A stretch of 64,000 nt of DNA. Source: Margaritispora aquatica (Eukaryota; Ascomycota; Leotiomycetes; Helotiales; Discinellaceae). The stretch covers positions 372,001 to 436,000 of the forward strand of contig VJWN01000013.1 of assembly GCA_007644065.1 (NCBI GenBank). Reading direction: 5' to 3'. Made by a program: the position numbers and the translations under genes. Position 1 is the stretch's first letter. The number at the start of each line of letters is the position of its first letter. The notes below the pieces were generated by a model. That model was not told the DNA's origin. It searched no databases and saw nothing but the letters and a program-made list of their open reading frames with translations. Shown here one piece after another: positions 48,352-61,700 of the stretch.

Positions 48352-50740
48352 TCAACCTCGGATTGCTGTAGCTGCATGAGTTTCGTGGAACGGGAAACCA
48401 GCATGCAAATTGTGGTACATCGGAGACGTACCCGAAACAAAACCAGTCATTGGAGCTGGGGAAGCAGAACGACTTGCTTTCGTGCTTGTATTTGTAGTTC
48501 TTGGCGGTGATCTTCTTTCCATCATCAACGGAGAGCTGTCGGCTGTGCTATTGGCGGTTGAGTCCGCTGAGTCGATGATATAGCCGTCGTCGTTGCTACC
48601 ATCATACTGTCCAGATCGCAGGGTGCCATCCTTGAGTGTCGGAGAACTCTTCACGGATCCAAACTGCATAATGGTTAGCATCCTAGGTACTCCAGTGAGA
48701 TTCATTGCTACGTACGAAGCAGTATTTATCAAGCAACTCATTGTAAGACTGAGAAGCAAGAACTGGCTTCTCCGATCCAGCAGGTCGAGGAGAGTCTGTC
48801 CCTTTAGCATGAACAGGTGCCACAGTCTTTGAGGCTGGCGCCGCTTTGCTCAGTGTTTGGCCGTTGTGAATAGCAGCCGAGTGGTTGCTGATTGTAGTGT
48901 TGGATTTGCTTGACGACTGGCTGTTGGTGGGGAGACTCCTGCCAGATGCCGTCTGTCCAGGACTGGGGTTAAATTGAGCCTGCTTCTTAGGTGCAGACTT
49001 CATTGTGAGACCGCTTCGTTCGCCCAAGACGCTGTTCGCAGCATTGATCGCCGCTGACAACGAGGCGCCGAAGTCATATCTATTTCCGAATGCTTGTCCA
49101 TGCGGCTGTGGAACTCGTCGTTGCAACTTGTCGGCCGACAGAGTAATAGCAGATTGTGATTGTCGAAGTCTCACTGAGGTAGATGGGTCACCCAAGTAGT
49201 CATTCACCGATTGGTTGTAGTCGTCCGTCTTGAATTTACCATCAAACCCATCCGCAAAGTCATCAAAAGTGGTTGGCTTTGCTGTAGGTGGTGACTTCTT
49301 GTTGCTTCTAGGTAGTGACCCAGCCGATCGTGCCGCGGAACCTTGCGAGCCCTTCTTTCCATTTTGTGGCTTTGGCTTCTTCCTGAAATCCACTTGGAAG
49401 TTGGTAGCATTGTTGTTATCCCAGTACTCCTGTCCATTGACTGCGTACTTGACACAGAAGAACATCGTCTTGGCTTCGAGGTTCGCCTGATCAGCCAATC
49501 GAATGTTGAAGTTGAATCTATCGTAGCCATCACGCTTTGGTTGCCGGACATCATGGTTGAACTCAGCAACAACCTCCGACGTTGTCTTCCAATAATCAAG
49601 AGTAAATCTGACCACCACGTATTTGTTGAACGCAAGGTTTGCTACAGCGACGCTTCCAACAAGGGTTTTGTTGTCGGATGATAAGAAGACCCTCTCAACC
49701 CTGACTGGAAGAGATAGGCGAATGGGTGTCTCACTTGGGAAGTTTGAGGTAAGAATCTCCCATTCAAATGGCGGACCTCGAACAGCATCATCACCAAATG
49801 GAAATTCTGTATCGCTTTCGTAAGTCTCGACTGGCGAGGATCCTGCACTCACAGCCAAAGGTCGATCAACTTGTAGGAAATGTCGAACATGCTCAAGGTG
49901 AGAGTCGAAGTGAACCGCCTTCGAGAATGTTGGGGTGCCTGGCATACTGGATGGACGTCGTCTAGCAGATGAAGGTCGTAGAGCAGGTCTCACAAGCTCA
50001 CCAGACTTCTTTCTCAACATCGGAGGTTTCCGGCGTGAACGCTCAGGTTCGTCTTCGTCAGTAAAAGACTCCTCATCAGATCCAAGGACAGGTGTCTCCG
50101 AGCCACGAGAATGGCCGTTACGCAGATCGAGAAAAACTGAGGTGTCTGTATTGGCTCTGTTGTGGGCGATCTTCCGAATGGTGTTGACAGTCGACTGCTC
50201 AACATGAACCGTTACAGGTTTGTCATCGCTTTCTGGCATCACCAAGGTCAACTGCTGAGCCTCCTTTGCTTTGTGGGCAGATCTACTTGGTGAACTCTCT
50301 CGATGCTGCCCGATGATCCTGATCGCTGCTTGAAGCTCTGCCAGATTTTCGATGTCTCTACTCGTCCTTGATTTGTCTTCCTCGTCCTCGCTCGAGTTCT
50401 CCTTCGAGTCTGGTGGTGACATAACGGCACCCGCTGGCATCTTCTGCTCATCAGTCACTGGGGGTGGTGATTGCCTCAGACTGCTTGAAGCAGCCATGTG
50501 TAAGTTATCATCTTCATCACTGTGTGCGGTGCCGGGGGGTGTAGGATCGAGGTTGGTTTGAAAGTTCTTTGCCGATGCAGTCCGTCGATGTCGATTCAAG
50601 TATGATGTTGACCGGGGTAGCTCAGGCCTACCTGCGCTCGATAATGATCCACCTTGTTGATATGAGGAGCGACGGCTGGAGATGGGAGAATGAGGAGCGG
50701 ACGCGGCGGGAGATCTCTGGGAGGGAGGCGTGTAAGGCAT
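48352..50740 (-). CDS. Gac1-like PP1 regulatory subunit with CBM21 glycogen-binding domain
   Basis: This protein targets protein phosphatase 1 to glycogen, promoting dephosphorylation and activation of glycogen synthase (yeast Gac1/Pig1 family). Two exons, 50740..48716 and 48663..48352, are joined in phase 0 by a GTACGT...CAG intron and give 778 residues. The N-terminal ~270 residues are Ser/Pro-rich and disordered. An RVxF-type PP1 docking motif, KAVHF, lies at 274-278, followed by a short acidic linker. The CBM21 fold occupies ~325-455: PFEWEILTSNFP, VERVFLSSDNKTLVGSVAVA, KYVVVRFTLDYWKTT, and YDRFNFNIRL, ending in the sugar-binding signature NGQEYWDNNNATNFQV. The C-terminus is disordered, with NELLDKYCF at the exon junction. 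The order of docking motif then CBM21 matches the family. Confidence 0.93.
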
Positions 50741-53700
50741 CTGGGTGTATGGGTGATGTTTTGGGAGAAATGTGGGATAATGCTGCTCGACAATGAGATT
50801 ATGTCGTAGAAGCAGTTCTAATGTCTTCTTAGCATTGACGAGCTCGGAGCAAAGGACTGGTTGTGCTGAGCACTACTAAAATTCGAAAGAAAGGACCAAA
50901 TCAGCTCTTGTGCTTCCCAGTGCGAAATGAGAGTGGTGCAATTCGGTAGGTAGGTAGGTAGGTAGGTAGGTAAATAGTCGAGGTGGTGGCGCTGGTGGTG
51001 GTGGTGGTGGCGATTAGGAAGAAAAAGAGGATGCATCGAAAGGCATTATTCAGACTTACGAGATATTAGAACGAGGGTTTTGAGGTCTGAGGAGGGAAGA
51101 TGCGAGGTGAGTCTTTGTTTGACTTGGAGGGTAACGGTAAGGCAGGAGTCCTAGACACGGCGTATTCCAGCAAACGTGCTATTGTTCTTGCTCTTGGCTC
51201 TTGATTGTTTCCTTTTCCTTTGATTTCGGATTGCTGATGAGAAGTTGCGACCAACAACCCAACAAGAAATATCGTCGAAGTCGAGAGATTATTCGGAATT
51301 CAAGTATTCGATGATGAAGAAGGTGCCAGGACAATGTCAATTAACAATTGACTATATGAACTGTTCCGTCTTGATCCGGGGCGTAGAAGGGATGGGGTGG
51401 TGGTGGTGGTGGATAGCGAAGAAAGTCGTTGGTTCCAGGCAAGTCGTTGATTCGCTGCAATATATGGTATATGGCGTTTCCAGCAATGCCTTCTTTATCC
51501 GGATGACGTCTCTCAGATATATAAAGGTGATATGGGAGGGGTTGAGGTGATCCAAACTGACCGAAACCTCAATGGAATAGTCAATTATTATACTGAACCT
51601 CTAATGGGATGGGAAAAAAGTATATTGAACGCAGAAAAGTCAAGTGCCAAAAGATGAAATGGTGTGAAGGTGTAGAAGGCTGGCAGTGGCCTAGATGGTG
51701 TGGAGATGGAGAGAGGAAGGAGGGAGGAGAGAGAAGCACTGGATCGGAGGTGGGAACAAGAGGAGTAAAAAGAGGATTAGAAAGTTTCCAACTTTCGACT
51801 GGTTCGACTGGTGAGGAGTGGTGAGAGTGGTGAGAGTACTAAGGTAGACTTGCCAGACGTGCCAGACGTGCCAGACTTGCCAGAAGTGCTTAGACTAGAC
51901 TGGCAAAAGAGAGGTGCTAGAGCGTGAGTGTGCAAGTGCGTACAAAAGTGAGGTACGTCCAAGTGCGTTCAAGTGCGTGGACCGGGATCTCAAGTATGGA
52001 TGAGCCAGTCGAGAGCGAGGAATCAGAGTGGATTGCATGGATATTATCAAGCACGACAGGGATTACGAGGAATTACCAGGATGGGTAGGGATTATCAGGG
52101 ATTCGCAAGGATTAAAAGGGAACCATTTTGAGTTTAAGGAATTCTGGGAAATTCTGAGAAATTCAGAGAAAACGGGCGAGACGGGTAGGAGATTCCAAGC
52201 CGCATTAGGACTAGCTTTGTTTATGAATTTGGCTGGGTCTTGAGCTGGTTTGGATGAAATCATCCGGGCACTCACCACACCACACACTCACACTTACACA
52301 CACACGCCCACACACACACGCTCACACTTCACAATAATACTCCCCACCACCACCTCAATGGCTGCTTCGCTTCCCAAGCCAAGTTCAAGGTTGAGACTTT
52401 GAGACCCCCAAACTCAACCCATCCCATCCCATCCTAAACCAAAACCGAACCGAACCGAACCAAACCCCCCCTTCCCCCAAGAGCTCCCTTCTAATTTGTT
52501 CCCCCCTTCAGAAGTTGGAAGAAGTGGGGTTCCTATCAAGAATAGGTTAAGGAAGATTGCTTGGTTGTTTGGTTGTTTCGTTGTTTGTGGATTGAATGAG
52601 AAAAAAAAGGTAAGAATCATGAGAAAAGATGCCGCTACCTACAGTAGTGGTGTTTTGGCACTGATCCCAAGACATGATCCCAAGCATGGTACGACGATGA
52701 AAATGCTCATTGCTCATGGTCCAAGGAAGGAAACCATGGCCATGAACAACAATCCTGTCTGTCGTTTTCGCCTTTGCCTTCGCCTCATCGACGACGACGA
52801 CGTCTGTGATACCTCCGTACCCTATCACAGACCCAGCCTGGGATACCGTTACCGTACCGTACCTATCCGTGGAAGGACAACCACATCCATTGGAGTGTTC
52901 AGAATGATGTATACATACTGTGAGGTAAAGGTATGGAAGCTTTTGGTGGGCTTTCAACAATCACCCTTTTTTGACTTTGAGACAACCGTCTTGTACCCTT
53001 CTTCTCACGGTCTCTACCTCACAGTCAGTTAATTAATCAGGCAACTTTCATCTTCATTCAATTGGCACGTCAATAATGACTCCACTCCTCCCAAACTCTG
53101 AAGATCTAGTTAGTGCAGATTGTTGCATCTCACGCATCTGCAGTCTCCACGGTGTGCGACAAGGTTGCGATTACGCTTCCTACAGGCCATCTCCGACCTC
53201 AACCAACCTTGAACTCGTACCATCACCACTAGTTCTAAACAATATTACAATACATACCGTACCACACTCGGATTATGGTGCAGAACTGCGGCAGAGGCCT
53301 GACCTTCTCTGTCAACCCGTTGCTATCTCTCGGTGCACCATACTCTTCTCTCTAATTCTGGACGTCTACGGCTGCATACGGACGATTGATCTCTTCTGTC
53401 TCGCTGAATTATTGAAAATACTTTCTCATGACCAGCCAACCCCAGGAATGCTTCAGAATGCGTCGCCTTCTCTTCTCGCCCATGGTCTCGCCCCAAGCGA
53501 ACGCCCGGAGCCCAGAATACAGGTATTTTGTCTTGGAAGGAAATGGGCGTGTATGAGAGGCCACAACAGACGCCACTCTGCACGCCACGACGTTTATTGG
53601 CTGTCCGCAGAAAATTCTGGCACTTGGGCCAAGGCAAGCCACAAAACTGCACCAACAATCCGGCCAGGACATCAAAGGATGCAACCAGGTTGTCGTACCT

Positions 53701-55387
53701 AATGTTCCAAGGGTTGCGAGACCTGCCAGGCTCTGCTCCCACTTCCCACTCCCCCAAGCCGCAAGCCCATTGTTTGGAAGACCAGCCCTGGACGACATGG
53801 CTGATCGGCATCGGTGACCATGCTTGCGCTTGCGCTCGCACTGGCACTGGTCCAGATTCAGCAAGTGCATGTATTATTGGCTGATAAGGACTTTCACAAA
53901 TTAATACCGAACAGAATAATATTGGGAATATGCAGTTGTGCAGAGTCATGCCATGGATCTTAATCGTCGTTGATGTCGCGGTGAAGTCAAGGTGGAGGTG
54001 AGAGTGGAGGACATCGAAACGTTCTTGACAAGATGCCTAAAGCCGTATCAGTGCGAATGTCAGCCTTGAGTCGATTGATATGTCACAGAGACAAGATGTA
54101 AAGTGTATAATCAGAATACTGCTATTACCTACCAAGCTGAGGAAGCGAATAAAGGGCCACAATGACAAAGTATTACGGTAATATATCTACTCAAGACAGT
54201 TAAAAAAGTGATTTACTGTTGGGCAACTTGAGCCTACAAAGTTCCCATTGCCGACTGCAACAAACGGCCATCTCGCAGGCACTTCTGTAAGACACTCAAA
54301 AGGAATATGAGAGTGAATAATCAAATATAACCACTGCAGGTGGTGTCTTTTCGATTACTATCTATGTTTTCTTGCACTTCTGTCAGGAAAGCACGACAGA
54401 GAATGTGGCACCATTCGAAATGTGGCTCGTGCTACTTATTATGTGTGTTATTTATTGTCCTCCAACCAAAACGGCCGCAATCGCGATGATAAGGTTGTCT
54501 ACGAAACCCATTCCCCGCAGTCCACCAAACTGTCTCTGAGACTGTTGATACCCCGTGGAAATCCTAAACCATAAATGTTCTTCCCACGGACACTGGCAAA
54601 GTTTAGATCAGATCATACATCATTTGCTGGTACCATTAGGGTACCCCAGCTTGCCATGATCTAATAAATTTCAAAGTCTCTTACTTCCCAACTATTGCTC
54701 TCATTACAACTGAGGCGATTAGATATACACACGAATAGTGTACGGCGGAGGAACATTTACATAACAAACGTACGACGTGCTCTGGATAGGCTATAGTGGC
54801 TGGTGTTGCCAGTGCTCTTCTTGGATAACGAGCCTGAATATGATATCTCACTCGTTGCACAGGCTCATTCCGCGGATGCTCTCATCAGCATTGCCTCTTC
54901 TCCGAATTCGAATTTTCCCATTAAAGATTGACACGGAAGATAACTTCACATATTTCATAACACAGCTCCGGGGACATATCGCATAGATTCAACCTCTCGA
55001 GGCCACATTGCCTATTAAATATTGAGTATTCATACCTCCGTACAACAAAGAATAGGACTGGGTAGCAAAGGCGTCGAATCGGAGGACACTTGAAGTGCAC
55101 GCCAGGATGACTGAAGTCGGCTATTATCAAAGAACTGGCCTGGCTTATCGCACAACTCCGATCCGGCTATCGGGGCAAAGCAGATAGGATCCTGCCATCC
55201 GCTCCTGGTCGCAGATATACCACGAACGGATGTGATGGAAGCAATTGAACTCCTCACCGATAGAAAAGACACTTCCTATCTTCTCCATAACTTTCTATCC
55301 ATTCTACAACTCCGTCATATCGCAATCCCCTGACGAAATATTCGAAATCTCCGATGGTGTCTCGGAGTGCAGCTTGTCCAGCCTTTA
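50741..55387. other. Long upstream region of the Gac1-like gene; no supported gene
   Basis: About 4.6 kb is rich in simple sequence: GGTA tetranucleotides, GGT repeats near 50983-51010, CA-rich DNA at 52262-52330 and CCCAT/CGAAC repeats at 52410-52465. At 53.08-53.95 kb several frames of 150-208 codons are open at once on both strands because stop codons are scarce in that GC-richer patch. None has a recognisable domain. Confidence 0.45.
50945..50972. repeat. (GGTA)7 microsatellite
   Basis: Seven perfect GGTA units lie about 205 bp upstream of the Gac1-like start codon, followed closely by a GGT-rich tract. On the transcribed strand this reads TACC, so it would lie in the promoter or the 5' leader of that gene. 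Confidence 0.9.
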
Positions 55388-55750
55388 CAGTAGGGTGCAA
55401 TAAGTGAAGACCCCCCCCCCCCTTGCAACGCCAAGCAGTATATTCCCAATATAGTATATTTTTCATGCTGCTTTTCCTACAATCAATATCCTTCAAAAGT
55501 ATCAACAATACCGCTACGAAAAGAAAACTCCCTTTAAAGGAGCCAAAGTAGTATATTATATATAATATAAACATTTTTATATTTTATAGACTAGCTGTAA
55601 CTATAAACAATAGAGTTGACACTCTAATACGGTCAAAAGGGTAGTTTATCAAATATTATAATTGTAAAAGCAGCATAGAAAAACATACTGTATTGGGAAT
55701 ATGCTGCTTGGCGTTGCAAGGGGGGGGTCTTCACTTATTGCACCCCACTG
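55388..55750. mobile_element. mimp/impala-like MITE (Tc1/mariner type)
   Basis: A 363-bp element lies between TA dinucleotides (55386-55387 and 55751-55752). Its long terminal inverted repeats are 55388-55457 and 55685-55750. The right end, read inward, begins CAGTGGGGTGCAATAAG, which fits the Fusarium mimp end pattern CAGTGGG-NN-GCAA-N-AA. The left end begins CAGTAGGGTGCAATAAG. Both arms continue through GTGAAGACC, a poly-C run (12 versus 8), TTGCAACGCCAAGCAG and ATTCCCAATA. The core of about 230 bp is AT-rich with no coding capacity. The three base differences between the arms are all of the CpA-to-TpA type, and all lie on the left arm, as RIP would produce. The superfamily call rests on the TA flank and the end motif; mobility today depends on a transposase elsewhere. 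Confidence 0.88.
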
Positions 55751-58700
55751 TAAAATAGAACAATATGGAGCGGACCACCCAGGTCAAATTGCTGGTCACT
55801 GTCAGATCACACAGCTCGCTTCCCTGCCCCACTGTTGAGGACATCGTGAAGTGGCACTTGGAGATGGCCAAATGTACTTCTGCATGCCCCAAAAAGGCAT
55901 GATCGACCATGTACCTTAGACAATGGAACTGTGTACCTGATCCGACATCTTGGGGAAAATACTTGGTTTTGTATTTATGCATTATCCTAACTGCTTCCGA
56001 GACATTGAAGAAATCCAGGAAGTTCCGAAGCTACAGATAAAAATTTCTTTTGAAGCATAATTGATCGGAAACAATGAATGAGGAAGCTCGGACGCACGAG
56101 TAACAAACTATGATGACATCAATTCTTTGGATTGATTGACCAATCTGCACTTCCAAGGCAGAGTCCGTGTCTTTGATTTGCTTGCTGCAACGCCTTGTGC
56201 ACCGACTGCAATGCGATCCCTTCTCGTGATATGGGAATTTGTTATGCGCCAGGGTATTTCTTGGTTATACAGTAGAAAGACATGCGACAACCCTTTCTCA
56301 GAACTCATCATGGAGATTAATTATGAAACAATTTACATGGCTTCAATATTAGCTTCAGGAGTCTAGACACATCGGCACGGGTGGCAGATATAAGTGATCT
56401 TGGCGGCTACAACCAAACCACCAATGATACAGGCATCATCCTATACTTTGCGGCTGACAAGAGCACTGAAAGTTTTCTGGTCTTCGGAAGCCGGAGACTT
56501 TAGCTTTTCACCTCATTCTCATCCTTCACTTTTCTTGAAACTCAAAGCTTTTCTTACAGGCACTCACACAAATACAGTTTTGATAGGAGAGCGGTGAGAG
56601 GAGGCTTGGCCTACTTCAACAACCAACCAGCGCCTCGTGTTTCAACTTGCATGAACAAGATGTCAGCTATCTCCACCACTCATCCACTCCTCCTGTCCTC
56701 CAGAACTCTGGACCAATTCGATATCCGTGCGTTACTTGATGGATTTGACCCATGCGTCTCGCTTGACCAGGAGTGCGACCAAGGCATGCTAATCATCATC
56801 CCTGAACCTCATGGGTTTGCGCAGCATGGCCAATTGTAAAAATACATGCAAGGAAGCATGTCCAGAAAAAGAGGATCTGGGAAGCCATTAAACGCCACAT
56901 CTGACGAGAGATGGTACCGGAGACATTTCAACACTTTCCACTGCCAGATTCGCGAGGATCTTGACGCTTCATCCTCTTTCAACCACCTCACAAACCAGAG
57001 GTCCAGTTTGAAGCCTCTGGTTTTCTCATATACTACTATGGATTTCCATTGTTGGATCTTGATCAGTCTGCAAGTTGAAAGAAATGTCGGATCTTTCTCG
57101 TACCATAATAGGAGGGACGGCTCGCTAACAGATTTGCAGAAGCTGAAGAGGGGTAATGCGGAGAAAGAGCGCCAAAAACTGAATAACCAGCGTATTGTGC
57201 TCGCCGAAGCTGTGTTCAGATGCTCTGCATGACAGGGGAGCTTCATCATCTTTGGTCACATTGTTTTGCAGCATGATTCGTATGATACACTTTCAAATCA
57301 ATTGTCTAGAGGGAGTCCTACAAGACGCAGAAGAGGTGTCAAATCTCTAGAGAGAAAACGACTACGGTAATAACACAAAACCCTCTATTCATCTCCTGTC
57401 TGCTCTTTCAGCTATTCACAGCACATATTTCTTTGGTGGTCTACCAGTTGACAACCTACCGGCCAAACCTCGAGGATAAGCTGCTCATGAGCACTTTATA
57501 TTCAATTCACAGCATTCACTGATGAGTTTCAAATTCTTCAATTTCTGGCTATCAAGATTGCCAACTTCACTTGCTTTTGTATTTTCAAACCCTCAGCGCG
57601 ACCTTGTCAAAAGGTTGCTGGTGGCCGATCTCTACGGGCTCTTGCAAGGTTCAAGCTTCTGTAGCTTCTTTGTACTTATATGGAGTAATATTTACCTCCA
57701 TGATTACGGCTCGGGCCTCGGAATATTTCGAGAGGCACTCTAGATATTAGTTTCAATCTCAGACCATGAGGTGCGGAGTATCGATCCGACATCTTAACGA
57801 TTGGTTCTGCTTATACCTTTTGTCTCAAGATGAGTGCCCCGTATCTGAACACATTGCAGAGGCGAAGGGGAGACTGTGCAAGAAACATTCAGCTGCATCT
57901 TCGGATCGCTTGGATGAGATTCCTATCCCGGGCCACGCTCACGGCACGCATAGTGGCCGTGTAGGTATCCATCAACAGCCCGAGAGAAGCCTTCGGTAGG
58001 TAACTTATTCCTTTATGGAGGTCCTTGCATTTGATTAACGCGATACTCGTATTATGGTCCACGGAAAGGGCAATACTTCCATTGCGCTTGCATTATATGG
58101 CACTAGGTTTCAAATTTTCGTTCAAGTGTGGCGCATGCCAATATCTCCTTTGAATTTCATCATCCACCTATGGTACGATATAGAACTTTTTCTTCTAGCT
58201 GTCCGCTTTTCTTGCAATCTTTTGTGTCTTCTGCGACCCAGAAATGGATGTTGGCTGGCGAAAAGATAATGATCATCCGATTTTTAACGGCAACAAGCTC
58301 CATAGTTCTGTCACAATCTGAACACCTCCGAAGCCTCCCATCCAATCGATGCAATCGTGCTTCACAAGATTGTACTTTTGTATGTTCTGAGAGAGGAAAA
58401 AATGGACAGATCAACGATCTCTTGCAACACCCGACATTACTCGTACGGCGCCAAGAGAGACAACAGCCGTGATATCGAGGTAAGACATGCGCAAGCACTT
58501 TTCTTCACCACCCCACTAGAGGATACAAAGGGGAAAGCAATGCGCAGAGCCTTGTGCGCAGCCTTGCAGTATATTGTACCTCAAGTCAAGGCAAGTACCG
58601 TTTCTCCGATGAGAGGATGAGACCTCTCATTGAAGCCTGTATGTCTCGCCTGCACGAAGACCGTTGTGGGTCCAAAAGTTGGTTACACAGCGATGCAGTG

Positions 58701-61700
58701 GCCACCGAAAAAAGCGCCTGGCAGCGAATTAAAAATTTAACAGGCTTGGTCGCAACCATCTTCACAGTTAAGCAGTATTTTTCTCATTTGCCGTATCTCC
58801 TTCTGAAACCCTCTGCACATATTTTCATGTGGGCTGTTTGAAGGCGTTCGCCATCTCAAAGACATCCTTCTTCAAGAAGGATTTTCATGCTGCAAAGATA
58901 CGAACGTCTCACATCTGGGTTCGTCTTGACGCATGCATGTATGTCTCCCATTCCACAAAACAGCTTCCGACGTTATGATGCAGGAGAAGAAATGGAAGCA
59001 TTGGGTAACAATTGAGCGGGCGAGAGAAAAAGGCAGAAAATCGGCAAACGCTGTTCTTGTGTGTCTCTGTCTCGACGACAAGAATAACAATGAATTTCCG
59101 ATGCAGCAGGCCTTGCAACGAGAAAGGCAGTATCAGGCTGCACTCACCAACCATTAATCCGTACGAGATATTTCCTATTCTGGTCCACCGACATTATTTC
59201 AGTTTTCGACAACCACCACCACCATGAATAACCCAGCAAGCATCACGACAAGCACCACCACTGTCACCCTCGTTTTCTCATCCATCAGACGATCAACAGA
59301 GTATTGTTTTCTTATCAGAGGAATTGAAGATACATGATACTAAGTACATGATACATGTCAAGAACCACGAAAATGTGCACACCGCTCATCCCATTTTCCC
59401 CGATATCGCAGCTATTTCGCCCAAATGCTCGCTGTCGCCCAATTAGAGGCTCCACCGAGCCCTGAACACACAATTTTTTTTGCGACCCCTTCTCATGAAC
59501 CTTAAAAAAAGGTGTCCTTGCTTGCTTGGCTGTCACATTTGACTTTGGCGGTTCCCCAGATCTGCACGAACTCAAAATTGACGAAATCTCTGTTCTCTGC
59601 TCTGTGCGTTACAGTAAGGGGGGGGGAAGAGAGGGTCTCTTTTGCTTGAGCCCCACCTTGGATTTTTATGATCCCTAATCCTCGATCTTGCAGCGTGGTG
59701 TGGGCTGGATGGCGCGGCCGCGGAGATGGGATATGTCTCGACTTCTAGACCAGACCCTTCGTTCGGGGTTCAAAGTCTCAAGATAGGGACCCAATGCTTG
59801 ACTTGACTCTTGACGCGGATTGGGAGACTCGAGGTCGGCTAGGTAATTGAACAATTGGTCCGGGGATGGTTGACAATCATGATCAAACCCCTTTTGCGGC
59901 AACGGGCACTAACTTAGTTTGGTCTGTGTGTGAAAGGGAGCGGCAATGACCCTTGAAACTGATATCTTGCAATTATCTATAACATTATTTTTGATAGAAA
60001 TGTTTGAAACGTAATGAGGTTGCGAGATTGCTGAGATGCTGCTTGCTTATGGACGAAAACAGCAGCGAGCGGCAATTGGAACGTGCATATCAAATTTCTA
60101 AATCCGACAGCCACAACAGAGGCGCCTCTCGAAAAACGTAAGACAATTCCTCCCAGGAATCCACATGGAATGCATGCCGATACCCTGATGCGTTTGGCAG
60201 TTCAGTAGCCGAAGGTTGCGTTGAGTTGCGTTGCGTTGCGTTGCATTGCATCGATGGCTGAGAAGCTGTCTCAGTTCATCGTTAGCAGCCATGATGCAAA
60301 TGCAACGGCTGGTAAATTCGCAAAGACGCAATTCGAGCAGTTTTGGGAATGTCTTAGCTAGTTGACTTGGGAGTCGATGTGATTTGACGCCGATATCAGA
60401 GATTTGTGCGGTGGGTTCGCGGCGCAGTCCTGGTGTCGGATTCGATAGATACCAGTCCCGAACGCCTTCTCAGCATGGGTCATGGCGAGAGGGTTGCAAC
60501 CTACGGGTTAATCAAGCTGTGGTGGTGCGGCGATTATTTGGTGTGTGTGTGTGTGTCTGAAATTCATGAGTTGGATGTGTGGATCGGTGGTGGTGAGAGG
60601 GGTGGAGAGCCAAGTACAGGGTGATAAGAGAAGGGGGGGGTTGCGTGGAGGGGTCGAGCGAGGGGCAAAAAGATTGAGAGAACTACGAATGTGTATCTTT
60701 GGGGCTTGATGAACGGTGAGTGGTGAGTGGTGAGTGATTTACGAGAAGGACGGTGAAGAATCTCGCTGTACCTTACCTTACCTTACTTGATCCTGACTCA
60801 GCAAAGAGCCAGAGAGAGACGATATAGCGCAACGCAACCCTGAACGAGCTCCCCTCCCCTGCCCTCCCCTCCATACGATCCATATGAAGCTATTCATGGC
60901 GACACACCGGCTTGCTTCGGAAATACAGAGAGTATCATGGTCGTACATACCATACAGTACAAGTATGTACAGTACTGTACAGGCCTCCTCAACATAGCCG
61001 GATAGAGAGAGTGTGAGAAAGATAAGATATGGATGCTTTTGTCAACAAACACAAACAAACACCACAAACTCGTATCTTCGATCCCACCCAAGCAAGCACG
61101 AGCTTCTGATTTGGGCAATACTGAGTAATGAATGGGTGATTAACCGCCTGGTGGAGATGGTGAGGGAGATGGCGATGGAGATGGCACAGAAAATGACATG
61201 TTGATATTATGAGCTGATGAGGGGGGGGCTTTCGGCTTTCACTTCACAGGCACACAGCAAACCACAGCACAAGCACAGATTCAGTCAAGACGAAGTACGA
61301 TTTCCTCATTTTCTCAAATCTTGAGTGGAGTTTGTTCTAGGCAGGGAGGGATCGATGCACTAGAATTACAGATTTACATGTGATTTCCCCAGGGGTTCAA
61401 CTTTCGCAAATCCTCCGTGCACATCCGGTTGGAGGCTGGGTATTACATAGGGGATTGGGTTATTGGGTTATTGGCTGTTGGGTATTGGCTGTTGGATGGA
61501 TGGATGTTGATCAAAAATCAAAACATCAGAGACAGACAGACCCCTTGGTGATCTTTGCATCAAAATCCTCGTCTCCACTAAAATCCTCAACCACAGACTT
61601 CAAAGCTCCAAGCACTAAGCACTAAGCACCAAAAGCTCCAGCTCAAGCTCAAGCCATAACCAGCCATAGCCATGAAAAGGACACGAAAAGGAAAGTCAAC

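Noticed and set aside
53323..53949. A 208-codon minus-strand frame as a gene
   Set aside because: No recognisable domain, and equally long frames exist on the other strand; reported only as an odd patch.
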